64,000 nucleotides of DNA, from assembly GCA_018242525.1 (NCBI GenBank), contig JAFEBS010000056.1:275824-339823 (forward strand), in the 5' to 3' direction. The position numbers and the translations under genes are program-made. The stretch comes from Planctomycetota bacterium. GTDB lineage: Bacteria > Planctomycetota > Planctomycetia > Planctomycetales > Planctomycetaceae. Of this stretch, positions 6,778-16,370 are shown in pieces. How positions within the stretch are numbered: position 1 is the stretch's first letter; each line of letters begins with the position of its first letter. The notes under the pieces were generated by a model that searched no databases, was not told the origin of the DNA, and saw nothing but the letters and a program-made list of their open reading frames with translations.

Positions 6778-8358
6778 TCAGGCATTGATTTCCGCGTCGG
6801 TTTCGGGAACTTCATCGCTGGTGGGATCGAACCAGGCATCCTTGAATTCGATGCGTTTCTTGCGCTTCATGGCGAGGTTGGAGGTCAGAGCCATGATGGC
6901 ATCCTTCATGCCCTGTTCTCCCGGACACCGCAGACCTCCGTCCTTGATGCCGCCGAAGTTGTTCGTGCGGATGCAATGAGCAAAGTGCTCCATTTCCTCG
7001 GTGTAACCGCGGCTGACCTCGCCGATATCGGCGACTGAAGCGGCCTTGGAAGGACCCAGGCTGGCGCTGGCGCTGAGTGCCGGCTGGCCGTCGTTGCCGT
7101 TGATGACATACAGGCGCTGGTCGATCCCGCCCTTTGAACTGCCGCTGGCTTCCTTGAACAGGATGGCATCCTGTTCCATCTTCATGATCAGCGTCCCGCG
7201 GCTGCCAAATACGGTTTCTCCATACGGTTCGCTGCGGTTGGTGCTGATCGACGAGTAGGTCACGATGCAGACATCGTTTTTGTCGTTTTCGTAGTGGGGG
7301 CCGGGAAACTCAAACGTCATGTACACGTGATCGTCAATATCGCGATCGTCCGCCTGCTGATCCGGTGAACCGATTCCGTTGACGTGATAGAAGTTCTTCC
7401 CGCCGTATCCCATGCAGGCAATCGGCTTCACCTTCCCGAGGAAAATGCTGGCTGCATCCAGTTGATGGCTGCCCAGTTCGGCCATCAAACCGCCACCGGT
7501 ATTGTTGTACAGGCGCCAGTTGACCAGCCGCTGCATGCTGGGATAACCAAACTCCTTCGCCAGGAATTCGTCGACGGTCAGATTCACCTGCTTGGCGCGG
7601 ATTTCCAGTTCCGCGATGTCGGCGGCAAACTTGTTGTTGAACGACTTGTCGGTGTAGCCTCCGGGTCGCCAACTGTCGGAACCGGGGAAGCTGTTGTTGC
7701 GGTGCCATTGAGCCCGGATGAATTTCAAGTCACCGAGCAACCCGTTCTGGATCAGGGCGTTGGCGTTGTCATACAGGACGTTGTAGTGACGCTGGTGACC
7801 AACGGCCAGCAGCTTCTTCTGCTTGCGGGCTTCGCGGATCATTTCCTTGCACTGCGTCACCGTGTGAGCCATCAGCTTTTCGGTCAGAACGTGCTTGCCG
7901 GCCTTCAGGCAGTCAATGGCGACCTGAGCATGCTGCACGAGCGGGACGGCGATGACAACCGCTTCGATTTCCGGATGCTTGTTGAGCAGTTCCTTGTGGT
8001 CGGCGTACGTCTTGACCTTCATCGCCGCATTGCGACCCAGCTTCCGAATCAGCCCCCAACGCACGTCGTTGCCGTCGCCGTTTAGGGCCCGCACACGATT
8101 CTTTGCCCGCAAATCGGCGATCGCCACGATCTCCATGTAGTCGCGTGGATGCTGAGTCAGCAGGACCGAGCCTTCATCGCCCGTGCCGATGAATCCAACC
8201 TTGACCCGTTCCCCCTGGATGGCTCCGTAACCGAAGTAGGCGGCTCCCAGGGTGGGAACGGCTGCCGCCGCGGCCACCAGGAAGTCGCGGCGGGTTGTCG
8301 AGACCGCTTCGTTAAAATTCTCTTTGCCGAGTTGTTCTTGTTCGGGGGTCAGTTGCAT
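6778..8358 (-). CDS. Tat-exported Gfo/Idh/MocA family oxidoreductase
   Basis: The 526-aa protein is an NAD(P)-dependent sugar dehydrogenase-type enzyme. A twin-arginine signal (TTRRDFLVAAAAAVPTLGA, residues 21-39) predicts export already folded with cofactor. The Rossmann motif is VGFIGTGDEG near 54-63, and the EKP-type motif appears as LTEKLMAHT. A long C-terminal alpha/beta domain follows. Planctomycetes carry many such exported paralogues, and the sugar substrate is unknown. It lies 82 bp downstream of the DoxX-like gene on the same strand; ApbE, DoxX-like and this gene may be one transcript. A second Gfo/Idh paralogue lies at 16371-17789. Confidence 0.9.
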   Translation of the reverse strand: MQLTPEQEQLGKENFNEAVSTTRRDFLVAAAAAVPTLGAAYFGYGAIQGERVKVGFIGTGDEGSVLLTQHPRDYMEIVAIADLRAKNRVRALNGDGNDVRWGLIRKLGRNAAMKVKTYADHKELLNKHPEIEAVVIAVPLVQHAQVAIDCLKAGKHVLTEKLMAHTVTQCKEMIREARKQKKLLAVGHQRHYNVLYDNANALIQNGLLGDLKFIRAQWHRNNSFPGSDSWRPGGYTDKSFNNKFAADIAELEIRAKQVNLTVDEFLAKEFGYPSMQRLVNWRLYNNTGGGLMAELGSHQLDAASIFLGKVKPIACMGYGGKNFYHVNGIGSPDQQADDRDIDDHVYMTFEFPGPHYENDKNDVCIVTYSSISTNRSEPYGETVFGSRGTLIMKMEQDAILFKEASGSSKGGIDQRLYVINGNDGQPALSASASLGPSKAASVADIGEVSRGYTEEMEHFAHCIRTNNFGGIKDGGLRCPGEQGMKDAIMALTSNLAMKRKKRIEFKDAWFDPTSDEVPETDAEINA

Positions 8359-8440
8359 GGCAGGCTCCGATCAGAAGAATCACTGGGGACTGCGGAGGTT
8401 TCGCGCAATCCATGATGATGATGAGAAATCCGTAAATCCA

Positions 8441-9754
8441 CTATTTTCGACGTCGACGGAAGAGGGCCGAAATTGCCGCGTCCAGTCCAAACCACTTGCC
8501 GCTGGGCAGTGATGCGATGACCAGCAGTGCCAGCATTTCCACGAAGACTTTGTTCACGAACAGGTTGTGTTCAATGCTGGGGATTTCCTGGACACCGGGC
8601 CACGGCGGCATCGCCAGGTAAAACAGGGCCAGCAATCCCGCGCCTCCCAGGGCCGAGAGTCGCGTGAACAGGCCCAGCATCAGGAGCAGGCCGAAGATCG
8701 TCAGACCCCACATCGTGCGGAGATCAATCTGGCGAATGGGAGTCAGCGGAGTGGGAACCGGACCGGCGGCCAGTTGACTGGTTGTCAGCAACCCTTCTGC
8801 ATCAGCCTGCATTTGCTTTTCCAGGGATTGGATCGGACTGACCAGCTTGCGCCGCAGGTCCTGCAGATCCTTCCACTGCTTTTCGATGTGGTCCCATTCC
8901 GTCTTCGTCCGAGCCCGTTCGTAGTTCTTGTTAAACCGTTCAATCAGTTCCTTGTAATATTGAATCCCGCCAACCTGAACCACGACCGGAACTTCGTCCG
9001 CGTCTTTTTCGGCGTCAGACTTTGAGGATCCTTTTGCCTGCTGGATGATGCCGACCCGTTCAGGGTCCCCCTTCAACAAGGCTGTCAGTTGCTGATTGAT
9101 CGACAGCCGTGACGAGATTTCATAGGCCCGCGTTATGGCCGCGACAAACTGATCGCAGGTCTTCTGGTCCTCGGTTTTTGGCACTTCGGGCTTTTTATCT
9201 TCGGACTTGTCTTCCTCGGAATTCTGGTCGTCCACGGGATACGCCAGTTCCGTCGCGGCTGCGATGAGTCGGGCTTTTTCGGCCGGCAACAGGTGCAGTT
9301 TGCCGCTGACGATCAACTTCTTTGTCTTCGCATCGAAGGTGACGGCTTCCTTGCTGACCCCGTCGACTTTGGCCAGGTCCAGCCCGGGTGGCAGTTTCGC
9401 CAGGCTGACTTGATACGTTTCCGGACCGTCGAACAGCAGGTCGAGGTCCGCTTTTTGAGATTCGTTCAATTGATAGTGAGCGACAAACCGCTCGCGCCAA
9501 TCCTGCCACTTCCGGGACATCCCGTCAAAGTCCAGCCAGCGCAGATCATCGGGATCCCCCGTCATCGCGCGAAAGGTGGGACGCAACGGCCCCGTCGCGT
9601 TTTTGAGGTATCCTTCGGCGGTCCACGGCGAGGATGTCTGCTGAGTACTGAGCTTCCACAGCCCTTCGTACATCAGGTGCCAACCGATGGAAATTCGCAG
9701 CAGGACCACCAGAATCACGGCAAGCAGCGAAACTTTGCGAAGATCACCTGGCAC
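8441..9754 (-). CDS. DoxX-like membrane protein with large inserted domain
   Basis: The 437-aa protein has a first transmembrane helix (LLAVILVVLLRISIGWHL) with the DoxX-type RISIGWHLMYEGLWKL sequence. A hydrophilic region of about 300 residues follows, and then a C-terminal group of helices (WGLTIFGLLLMLGLFTR, LGGAGLLALFYLAM, FVEMLALLVIASL) ending in GLDAAI and a basic tail. DoxX proteins are normally about 130-150 aa with four contiguous helices, so the long acidic/lysine-rich insert (many E, D and K; EEDKSEDKKPEVPKTEDQK-like) is unusual. It probably lies outside the cytoplasm between helices 1 and 2. The start is GTG 9754. Role in the quinone- or thiol-linked membrane function of DoxX relatives is uncertain. 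Confidence 0.75.
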   Translation of the reverse strand: MPGDLRKVSLLAVILVVLLRISIGWHLMYEGLWKLSTQQTSSPWTAEGYLKNATGPLRPTFRAMTGDPDDLRWLDFDGMSRKWQDWRERFVAHYQLNESQKADLDLLFDGPETYQVSLAKLPPGLDLAKVDGVSKEAVTFDAKTKKLIVSGKLHLLPAEKARLIAAATELAYPVDDQNSEEDKSEDKKPEVPKTEDQKTCDQFVAAITRAYEISSRLSINQQLTALLKGDPERVGIIQQAKGSSKSDAEKDADEVPVVVQVGGIQYYKELIERFNKNYERARTKTEWDHIEKQWKDLQDLRRKLVSPIQSLEKQMQADAEGLLTTSQLAAGPVPTPLTPIRQIDLRTMWGLTIFGLLLMLGLFTRLSALGGAGLLALFYLAMPPWPGVQEIPSIEHNLFVNKVFVEMLALLVIASLPSGKWFGLDAAISALFRRRRK

Positions 9755-9835
9755 TCGTCAGCCTTTCCCACCAAGAGCAATTCGTCCCATCCCCAATCTG
9801 CAGGCGACAAAACCCCCGCCGGTTCGTCGGTGCCG

Positions 9836-10912
9836 TCAGCTTCCGTGGAAAAACAGCCTGTCCGCCGGGACGTTGTGGAATATGGGTTCCAGGTTCAGAC
9901 CCTGCTTTGGCGGCGGAAAAAAGATCGCACCGATCGACGAGAAATTATCACAGCACTTCAGGGCATTTTCGACCCCGAGCACAAAAAAAGCGGTCGACAG
10001 GGCATCAGCCAGCGCTGCATCCGGTGCGATCACACTGACCGACACCATCGATTCGACCGGCCAGCCAGTCCGCGGATCCAGGATGTGACCGTACCGCTTC
10101 CCTTCGTGACGAAACCATTGCACCGCTGTCCCGCTGGTTCCCAGGGCTTCGTTACGCAACAGCAAAGTGGCAAACGGTTTGTCGGGAAGCAGCGGGTTTC
10201 GCAGACCGACCGGCCAGCCGGCCAGTCCTGCGTGAACTCCCTGGGCGCGCACACTGCTGCGTCCGCCGTGAACCAGCCAGTCGCTAATTCCACGATCCAG
10301 CAACAGTTCCCCGGCCCGATCCACGGCATGCCCCTTTCCGATCGCTCCCAGATTCAACTCGACCCCCTGCCGATCGAACGCAATGCTGCCGGCGGCCGAA
10401 TCCAGATGAACGTGCTTCCGTCCACAGATTTGCAGAGTGGCGGCAATTTCGTCAGAGGTCGGGATGCGCCCCAGGCTGCGACGGTCTCGCCAGAGAGTCA
10501 CCAAGGCCCCCGCCGCGACGTCAAATGCGTCGTCCGTTTGCCTGGAGATTGATTCCGCCCGCTGCAGCAATGCCAACAAATCGGGATCTACGACGGCCGG
10601 ATGTTCTGCGGCAGTCTGATTGACCTGGGCCAGTACTGCGTCTGTCCTGTAGACGCTCATTAACTGCTCCAACTGCTGGACCAGTTCGAGTGCATCTGAC
10701 GCAGTTTCCACTTGCTTCGTCGGTCCCTTGGGATTCAGCAGGATGTCGAAGTCGCAAGCCATGGCTGTGGTGCGCAACAGCAGCGTGGGGCCACGCCCGG
10801 GAACCGGACGCGATTCCAGCTGATCCACAAAGTTGTGCCCGGCGCGTGACAATTCCCCGCGGACAGCGCGTCCGGTCAAGAAGTCGCGGCGGTTGGGAGT
10901 GGGATCTGGCAT
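9836..10912 (-). CDS. ApbE-type FAD:protein FMN transferase
   Basis: ApbE transfers FMN from FAD to Thr/Ser of periplasmic flavoproteins such as NqrB, NqrC and RnfG. The 358-aa product carries MACDFDILL (family MGT...), VELNLGAIGKGHAVD (flavin-binding core) and GHILDPRTGWPV (Mg2+/FAD binding). The N-terminus NRRDFLTGRAV resembles a twin-arginine signal but lacks a long hydrophobic stretch, so export is unclear. Its likely target is not in this window. It lies first in a minus-strand series with the DoxX-like and Gfo/Idh genes (81-bp and 82-bp gaps) and is divergent from the prepilin gene. Confidence 0.88.
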   Translation of the reverse strand: MPDPTPNRRDFLTGRAVRGELSRAGHNFVDQLESRPVPGRGPTLLLRTTAMACDFDILLNPKGPTKQVETASDALELVQQLEQLMSVYRTDAVLAQVNQTAAEHPAVVDPDLLALLQRAESISRQTDDAFDVAAGALVTLWRDRRSLGRIPTSDEIAATLQICGRKHVHLDSAAGSIAFDRQGVELNLGAIGKGHAVDRAGELLLDRGISDWLVHGGRSSVRAQGVHAGLAGWPVGLRNPLLPDKPFATLLLRNEALGTSGTAVQWFRHEGKRYGHILDPRTGWPVESMVSVSVIAPDAALADALSTAFFVLGVENALKCCDNFSSIGAIFFPPPKQGLNLEPIFHNVPADRLFFHGS

Positions 10913-11142
10913 TCAAACATCCGTAGTCGTCAGTCCGAGAGGATTCTTGCGGCGTCGATCGGGTCAGGCGACACCTCCATCCTACGGAAAGTCTCATAAG
11001 ATTACATGTTTGCAAGATTTTCACATTGGCCACACATTTTACAAACAATCGACACACATGATCTCGCCCGTGAATGGGCTCTTGGAAGTGGCTCATTTTC
11101 TGAATTCAATTTTGATTCTTATTCTACAAAGGAAGAGGGGCC

Positions 11143-12165
11143 ATGGCGCGCAGAACACGAATGAATCGCGGTTTTACGCTGATCGAGTTGCTGGTGGTGA
11201 TCGCCATCATTGCGGTGTTGATTGCATTGCTGTTGCCCGCCGTTCAGCAGGCACGTGAAGCGGCGCGTCGGACCCAGTGCAAGAACAATCTGAAGCAGCA
11301 GGGACTGGCCCTGATGAACTATGAGAGCACGCATCGGGTCTTTCCCCCTGCTCGAATTGACGTCAGTGTTCCCGTGATTTACCAGTCCAGTTGGACGACG
11401 ATGTGCCTACCGTACATTGATCAGGCACCGCTCTATAATTCCTACAACTTCAACATTTCGTGGAACAATCCCGCCAATCTGGGGGCTACTACGGCAAAAC
11501 TGCCCGCGTTTATGTGCCCCTCGGCCTCACCCATCCGGCAGACCCCACCCGTGGGAACGTCCGACGGAGCGGGCTTTACCTACCCATCGATCCCGTACGG
11601 GTTTTGTGACTACGGTTCGATGAACGCTGTTCGTCCAGCTTACTTCTTGAGCAATGGCCTGCCCGTTCCAAGTTTGACTGTGGCCACCAACACCAAGGTT
11701 CCCGCCAGCAAGAGCAAGTACGAATGGGATGGCGGACTGAAAAAAGGGGCGGCCACACCGATCGCGGCAATTACCGACGGAACATCCAATACGATGATGT
11801 GCGTGGAAGATGCCGGCCGTCCTGCGATCCAGCTTCTCGCCAAAGCCACTATCGCCACGACCAAGGATGGATGGGGCTGGGCAGATATCCAGGCAGGCTA
11901 TAGCCTGGATGGATCAACGGCCGATGGCGTGGCCACCGGCAAGGCGGATTGCACGGTGCCGTCAGGCCCTTGCTCCCTGACCACGCCCGTCGCGCCCTAT
12001 CCGATTAACATGACCAACGACAGCGAAATGTATGCATTCCACATCGGCGGTGCCCATGTGCTGATGTGCGATGGATCCGTGCGGTTTTTAAGTGCCAACA
12101 TTTCCGCGGTCACCTTGGGGGCACTGGCCACCCGCAACGCGGGTGACATTCCTGGCGAATTCTAA
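11143..12165 (+). CDS. DUF1559 prepilin-like protein
   Basis: A type IV prepilin/pseudopilin N-terminus is clear: RGFTLIELLVVIAIIAVLIA followed by LLPAVQQAREAARRTQCKNN. The Gly-Phe cleavage site is at residues 9-10 of the ATG 11143 form. The remainder is a DUF1559 (SBP_bac_10-type) domain ending in the H-x9-DG motif (FHIGGAHVLMCDGSVRFLS). These proteins are massively expanded in planctomycetes and are presumed surface or pilus-like structures. The start at 11143 is preferred to ATG 11161 because a purine-rich GGAAGAGGGG precedes it. The gene is divergent from apbE across about 230 bp of AT-rich DNA. Confidence 0.95.
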   Translation: MARRTRMNRGFTLIELLVVIAIIAVLIALLLPAVQQAREAARRTQCKNNLKQQGLALMNYESTHRVFPPARIDVSVPVIYQSSWTTMCLPYIDQAPLYNSYNFNISWNNPANLGATTAKLPAFMCPSASPIRQTPPVGTSDGAGFTYPSIPYGFCDYGSMNAVRPAYFLSNGLPVPSLTVATNTKVPASKSKYEWDGGLKKGAATPIAAITDGTSNTMMCVEDAGRPAIQLLAKATIATTKDGWGWADIQAGYSLDGSTADGVATGKADCTVPSGPCSLTTPVAPYPINMTNDSEMYAFHIGGAHVLMCDGSVRFLSANISAVTLGALATRNAGDIPGEF

Positions 12166-12266
12166 CGAGCCGACGGTTACATCTGTTCCCACCTGGTCGA
12201 CCGCTTTACCGAGCCTGATCGGGTGGGATTTTTACTCTGTCGCCCCTTTCCACGCCGGGGATCTCC

Positions 12267-13448
12267 ATGAAACGGATTCTGTTCGCACTGTTCCTGATCA
12301 CGTCGCTGGCTGGTCAATTGGCGGCCGCCGAGCCTCGCTTCATCGGCAAGGTCGAAGTCCCCACGACGCTGTCTGACAAATCTGGCGAGCAGGGAACGCT
12401 GGAAGGGGGAATTCCCGCCAATCAGTGGGGTGGATTCGGTTCTGGAATCGCCTACATGGGGCGTGGTGATCGCTTTGCGGTCATCTCCGACCGTGGTCCT
12501 GCCGACGGAGCCACCGCGTATCGCTGCCGGTATCACGTCGTCGACATCAGCGTTGACGAAACCTCTCCTCGCCCTGTTAACGTGTCGCTACGTGAAACGC
12601 ACCTGCTCACCGACCGACTCAATCGGCACCTGATCGGATCGCTGGGAGCCTTGCCTGATGCCGGTGATCCTCGGGGCGTCCGCTTTGATCCGGAAGGAAT
12701 CCGAGTCACCTCGAATGGCACACTCCTGATTTCTGACGAATACGGTCCTTCGATCGGCGAGTTCTTGCCATCCGGACGCCAAATCGGGCAGATCGATATT
12801 CCGTCACGATACACGGTCCGCCACCCGTCGGCAGATCCGAATGCTGAACTCCCGCCGAGCAATACAAGCGGACGGCAACCCAATCGCGGATTGGAATGCC
12901 TCGCGATTTCCCCCGACGATTCCACGATTTATGCGCTGTTGCAGAGCCCCCTGATCCAGGACGGCGCTTTGGATGAAGCGAAGAAACGCATCGGAACCAA
13001 CGTCCGCTTGCTGGAAATCCGGCGGGCGACGGGTGCCACCCGCGAGTTCCTGTATCAACTCGATCAACCCTCCAACGGCTGTCACGAAATCGAGTATCTC
13101 GCCCCCGGCCGGTTGCTGGTCATTGAGCGAGACAGCAAATTGGGGACCGATGCAGCCGTCAAGAAGATCTTCGAAATCAATCTGCGTCAGGCCACAGACA
13201 TCAGTCGAATTGAATCGCTTCCCGCCACAGGCACCCCCAATGATGTGACTCCTGTTTCAAAGAGCGTCTTGATCGACCTGCTTGACCCGCAATGGAACCT
13301 GGCCGGAGCCGACTTCCCCGAAAAGATTGAAGGGATCGCGATCGGGCCCAGGCTGGCGGACGGATCACGCTTGCTGATCATCACCAGCGACAATGATTTT
13401 CTGCCGATCCCGACCCAGATCTACTCGTTTGCAATCCGGGTGGAATAG
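12267..13448 (+). CDS. Secreted esterase-like (phytase-like) beta-propeller protein
   Basis: The 393-aa protein has a signal peptide (MKRILFALFLITSLAGQLAAA) and then a six-bladed propeller of the 'esterase-like activity of phytase' family. Characteristic stretches are GGFGSGIAYMGRGDRFAVIS DRGP, FDPEGIRV, LLISDEYGPSIGEF, PNRGLECLAISPD and EIEYLAPGRLLVIERD. The family is named from a secreted protein with phosphoesterase-like activity; actual substrates are poorly known. The gene follows the DUF1559 gene by 100 bp on the same strand and is convergent with the lactonase gene, with about 28 bp between stops. Confidence 0.85.
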   Translation: MKRILFALFLITSLAGQLAAAEPRFIGKVEVPTTLSDKSGEQGTLEGGIPANQWGGFGSGIAYMGRGDRFAVISDRGPADGATAYRCRYHVVDISVDETSPRPVNVSLRETHLLTDRLNRHLIGSLGALPDAGDPRGVRFDPEGIRVTSNGTLLISDEYGPSIGEFLPSGRQIGQIDIPSRYTVRHPSADPNAELPPSNTSGRQPNRGLECLAISPDDSTIYALLQSPLIQDGALDEAKKRIGTNVRLLEIRRATGATREFLYQLDQPSNGCHEIEYLAPGRLLVIERDSKLGTDAAVKKIFEINLRQATDISRIESLPATGTPNDVTPVSKSVLIDLLDPQWNLAGADFPEKIEGIAIGPRLADGSRLLIITSDNDFLPIPTQIYSFAIRVE

Positions 13449-13476
13449 CCCCGCTTCAGAGACTCGGCGGATGGGA

Positions 13477-14622
13477 CTACGGCAGCAGCCGAATACACGC
13501 AGGGCTGCTCTGTTGAATCGGTGCACCGACGGCTTTCAATTCTCCGGTTGAACCATCCATCTGAAACACGGCGATGTTATTCCCCGGCAGATTCGCACAG
13601 AGCAGCAGTGTGCCGTTCCCCGCGATCAACAGATTCTGCGGGCCTTTGCCAAGGCTCGGCGTGATGCCGATCAGCGTCAGCGTTCCATCGTCGCCAATAC
13701 GGTAAGCTGCAATACTGTCGTGGCCTCGATTGGTTCCGTACAGGAATTTGCCGTTGGGCGTGATCTTCAAGTCCGCACAATGGCTGGTACCCGCGAAATC
13801 GGCGGGCAGTGTCGAAATCGTCTGGCGTTCGGTCAATGTGCCCGACTCGGTCGCGTAGTCAAACAGACTGACGGAGTTCTTCAATTCGTTGATGACGTAG
13901 ACATGTTTCCCGTTCGGAGAAAACGTCAGGTGTCGCGGCCCTGCTCCGGCGGGTGTTTTCACGAACGGCGGCTGGTTCGGTGTCAGCTTTGCCGTGGCCG
14001 GCTCGAGTCGATATCCCAGCACCTGATCCAGTCCCAGGTCGGCCGCGAATGCGAAGCGGTTGTCCGGACTGATGACAAAGCAGTGGGCATACGGCCCTTT
14101 CTGCCGGGCCGGATCAACACTCGACCCCGCATGCTGAAAGAACGATGCGGCTTCTGCGAGCGAACCGTCCGCCTGGACGGGGAACGCCGCCACATTGCCG
14201 GTCGAGTAGTTGGCGACCAGCACTGTTTTGCCGGTGGCATCGATCTCCAGATAACAACTCGCCGTACCGCGGGTGGACTGTCGATTGAGCAACGTCATCT
14301 CACCCGTGCGTCCATTGAGCGCATACGCGGCAACCTGCTCGGCCTCCGCCCCGCCGAACGTTTTGGCATGAATCGAGTACAGGAACCGTCCATCTTTCGA
14401 CAACACGATAAAGAATGGATGTTCGACTCCTGTTGTCCGATGGACCGGGGTCAGAGATCCTGTCGCCTCGTCCAGTCGATAGGCCTGGATCCCACCCGAA
14501 TCACCGGCAGCAAACGACGAAACAAACACCAAGGGGTCCCGGGACTGCGCGGATGAAACGCTGTGACTAAGCATGGCAATCACCATCAACAGGTAACAGA
14601 ATCGAACTCGAAAAAGAAACAT
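13477..14622 (-). CDS. Secreted lactonase family beta-propeller protein
   Basis: This 381-aa product is a seven-bladed propeller of the 6-phosphogluconolactonase/cycloisomerase-2 (YbhE) type. Repeated motifs include IQAYRLDEATGSLTP, FIVLSKDGRFLYSIH, FVISPDNRFAFAADLG, RHLTFSPNGKHVYVINEL and LLIAGNGTLLLCANL. A signal peptide (FCYLLMVIAMLSHSVSSAQ) means the protein is exported, so it is unlikely to be the cytosolic pentose-phosphate enzyme; a secreted sugar lactonase or a non-enzymatic propeller is more likely. A short hairpin (14651-14672) stands just upstream of the start. Confidence 0.88.
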   Translation of the reverse strand: MFLFRVRFCYLLMVIAMLSHSVSSAQSRDPLVFVSSFAAGDSGGIQAYRLDEATGSLTPVHRTTGVEHPFFIVLSKDGRFLYSIHAKTFGGAEAEQVAAYALNGRTGEMTLLNRQSTRGTASCYLEIDATGKTVLVANYSTGNVAAFPVQADGSLAEAASFFQHAGSSVDPARQKGPYAHCFVISPDNRFAFAADLGLDQVLGYRLEPATAKLTPNQPPFVKTPAGAGPRHLTFSPNGKHVYVINELKNSVSLFDYATESGTLTERQTISTLPADFAGTSHCADLKITPNGKFLYGTNRGHDSIAAYRIGDDGTLTLIGITPSLGKGPQNLLIAGNGTLLLCANLPGNNIAVFQMDGSTGELKAVGAPIQQSSPACIRLLP

Positions 14623-14650
14623 GTTGTCCTCCGAAAGGATGTCAAACGCA

Positions 14651-14672
14651 ATGAATCACTCGTGAAAGTGAT
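14651..14672. promoter_or_regulatory. Short hairpin upstream of the lactonase gene
   Basis: GAATCACT and AGTGATTC form an 8-bp perfect stem around a loop of about 6 nt, within the 270-bp gap between two divergent genes. It lies about 30 bp upstream of the lactonase start on the minus strand and could be an operator or 5' UTR structure. Function is not known. Confidence 0.3.
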
Positions 14673-14892
14673 TCCGTGGATCGTCGGCTCCAGTGACCTC
14701 AACCAGAGTTCACCGAATTGCCTGACAAATGGCAATCGACGGCAGTCATGGCAGAAACTTCCAGGGCCTCCACGCACCGAGACCGCAACCAAATCGGAAC
14801 CGCGGCGGCGCGACCTCGTGCCGCATGGCTGAACTCCAATGGATTCGTTGGTAAACTGAAACCGTTCCCAATCCTGCGTTCAGGAAGTTGCC

Positions 14893-16359
14893 ATGAATCC
14901 GTTGCTCGAATTGCATCAACAACAGAATCGTCGCCAGTTCTTTGGTTCCACCGGGTTGCGCCTGGGTGGAGTAGCAATGGCGTCGCTGTTGGGTGGAACC
15001 AGCGCTCGACCGGCGGTTGCGGCCGAATTGATGAATCCACCTTTGCCGGGGTTACCGCACTTCGCTCCCAAGGCAAAATCGGTGATTTACCTGCATATGA
15101 ACGGCGGACCGTCGCAGATCGATCTGTGGGACTACAAGCCGGTGCTGGCCGACAATTTTGACAAGGAACTGCCGGAAAGTATCCGCAAAGGCCAGCGGAT
15201 CACCACGATGACCAGTGGCCAGGCCCGGCTGCCGGTTGCCCCTTCCAAATTCAAATTTGCCCAGCAGGGAAAATGCGGGACCTGGGTCAGCGAACTGCTG
15301 CCGCATACGGGCAAACTGGTGGACGACATCGCCGTCATCAAGTCGGTCCACACGAACGCCATTAATCATGACCCTGCCTGTACGTTTGTGATGACCGGCA
15401 GCGAAGTTCCCGGCAAGGCGAGTCTGGGTTCATGGCTGTCGTACGGCCTGGGGTGCGAAAGCAACGACCTGCCATCGTTTGTGGTACTGACACCGATCTG
15501 GTCCTCGGGCGCGGCGGCTCAGGCGTTGTTCACGCGAATGTGGAGTAGCGGGTTTCTGCCGTCGAGCTACAACGGAGTTGCCTTGCGCAGCGTCGGGGAT
15601 CCGGTGTTGTATGTTCAGAACCCGCCGGGAGTCAGTTCCCATGATCGGCGAGTCATGCTCGATGCCATCGGTCAATTAAACCGCCGAAGTTTTGAAAAGC
15701 TTGGGGACCCCGAAATCCAGACCAGAATCGCCCAGTACGAAATGGCATTCCGAATGCAGTCCAGCGTCCCGGAATTAACAGACTTGAAGGGCGAGACCCA
15801 ACAGACACTCGATATGTACGGCCCCGAGGTGTTGAAGCCCGGAACCTTCGCCGCCAGCGCGCTGTTGGCGCGCCGCATGGTCGAACGAGGTGTCCGCGCC
15901 GTGCAACTCCTGCATCGCGGCTGGGATCAACATGGCAACCTGCCGCGTGACATCGCGTCCCAGTGCTACGACACCGACCAGCCAGTCGCGGCGCTGCTGA
16001 CCGATCTGAAACAACGCGGGCTGCTGGACAGCACGCTCGTGATCTGGGGCGGCGAGTTTGGCCGGACGGTGTACTCCCAGGGAACATTGACGAAGGAAAA
16101 CTACGGCCGCGACCATCATCCGCGCAACTTCTGCATGTGGCTGGCCGGTGGCGGTATCAAGGGAGGCGTCACCTTCGGTGAGACCGACGACTTCAGTTAC
16201 AATGTCGTCGCCAATCCCTGCCACGTGAACGATCTGAATGCGACCATCCTGCACTGTCTGGGAATCGACCATGAACGATTCACCTACAGATTCCAGGGGT
16301 TGGAGCAACGTTTGACGGGCGTCGAGCCACAGCATGTGATCCGTGATATCCTCGCGTAG
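14893..16359 (+). CDS. DUF1501 family protein (sulfatase-like fold, Tat signal)
   Basis: The 488-aa protein begins with a Tat-like leader (NRRQFFGSTGLRLGGVAMASLLGG) and continues as a DUF1501 domain, related to the alkaline phosphatase/sulfatase fold. Motifs include HMNGGPSQIDLWDYKP, HDPACTFVMTGS, WGGEFGRT and NYGRDHHPRNFCMWLAGGG. DUF1501 genes are abundant in planctomycetes, often beside DUF1549 or DUF1553 cytochrome-type genes. No such partner is present; the gene is instead followed after 11 bp by a Gfo/Idh/MocA gene. The function is not established. Confidence 0.9.
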   Translation: MNPLLELHQQQNRRQFFGSTGLRLGGVAMASLLGGTSARPAVAAELMNPPLPGLPHFAPKAKSVIYLHMNGGPSQIDLWDYKPVLADNFDKELPESIRKGQRITTMTSGQARLPVAPSKFKFAQQGKCGTWVSELLPHTGKLVDDIAVIKSVHTNAINHDPACTFVMTGSEVPGKASLGSWLSYGLGCESNDLPSFVVLTPIWSSGAAAQALFTRMWSSGFLPSSYNGVALRSVGDPVLYVQNPPGVSSHDRRVMLDAIGQLNRRSFEKLGDPEIQTRIAQYEMAFRMQSSVPELTDLKGETQQTLDMYGPEVLKPGTFAASALLARRMVERGVRAVQLLHRGWDQHGNLPRDIASQCYDTDQPVAALLTDLKQRGLLDSTLVIWGGEFGRTVYSQGTLTKENYGRDHHPRNFCMWLAGGGIKGGVTFGETDDFSYNVVANPCHVNDLNATILHCLGIDHERFTYRFQGLEQRLTGVEPQHVIRDILA

Positions 16360-16370
16360 GAAGAAGCACC

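Noticed and set aside
9293..10552. A 419-aa plus-strand frame over DoxX-like and apbE genes
   Set aside because: No domain, and it spans the boundary between two genes that have clear motifs on the other strand.
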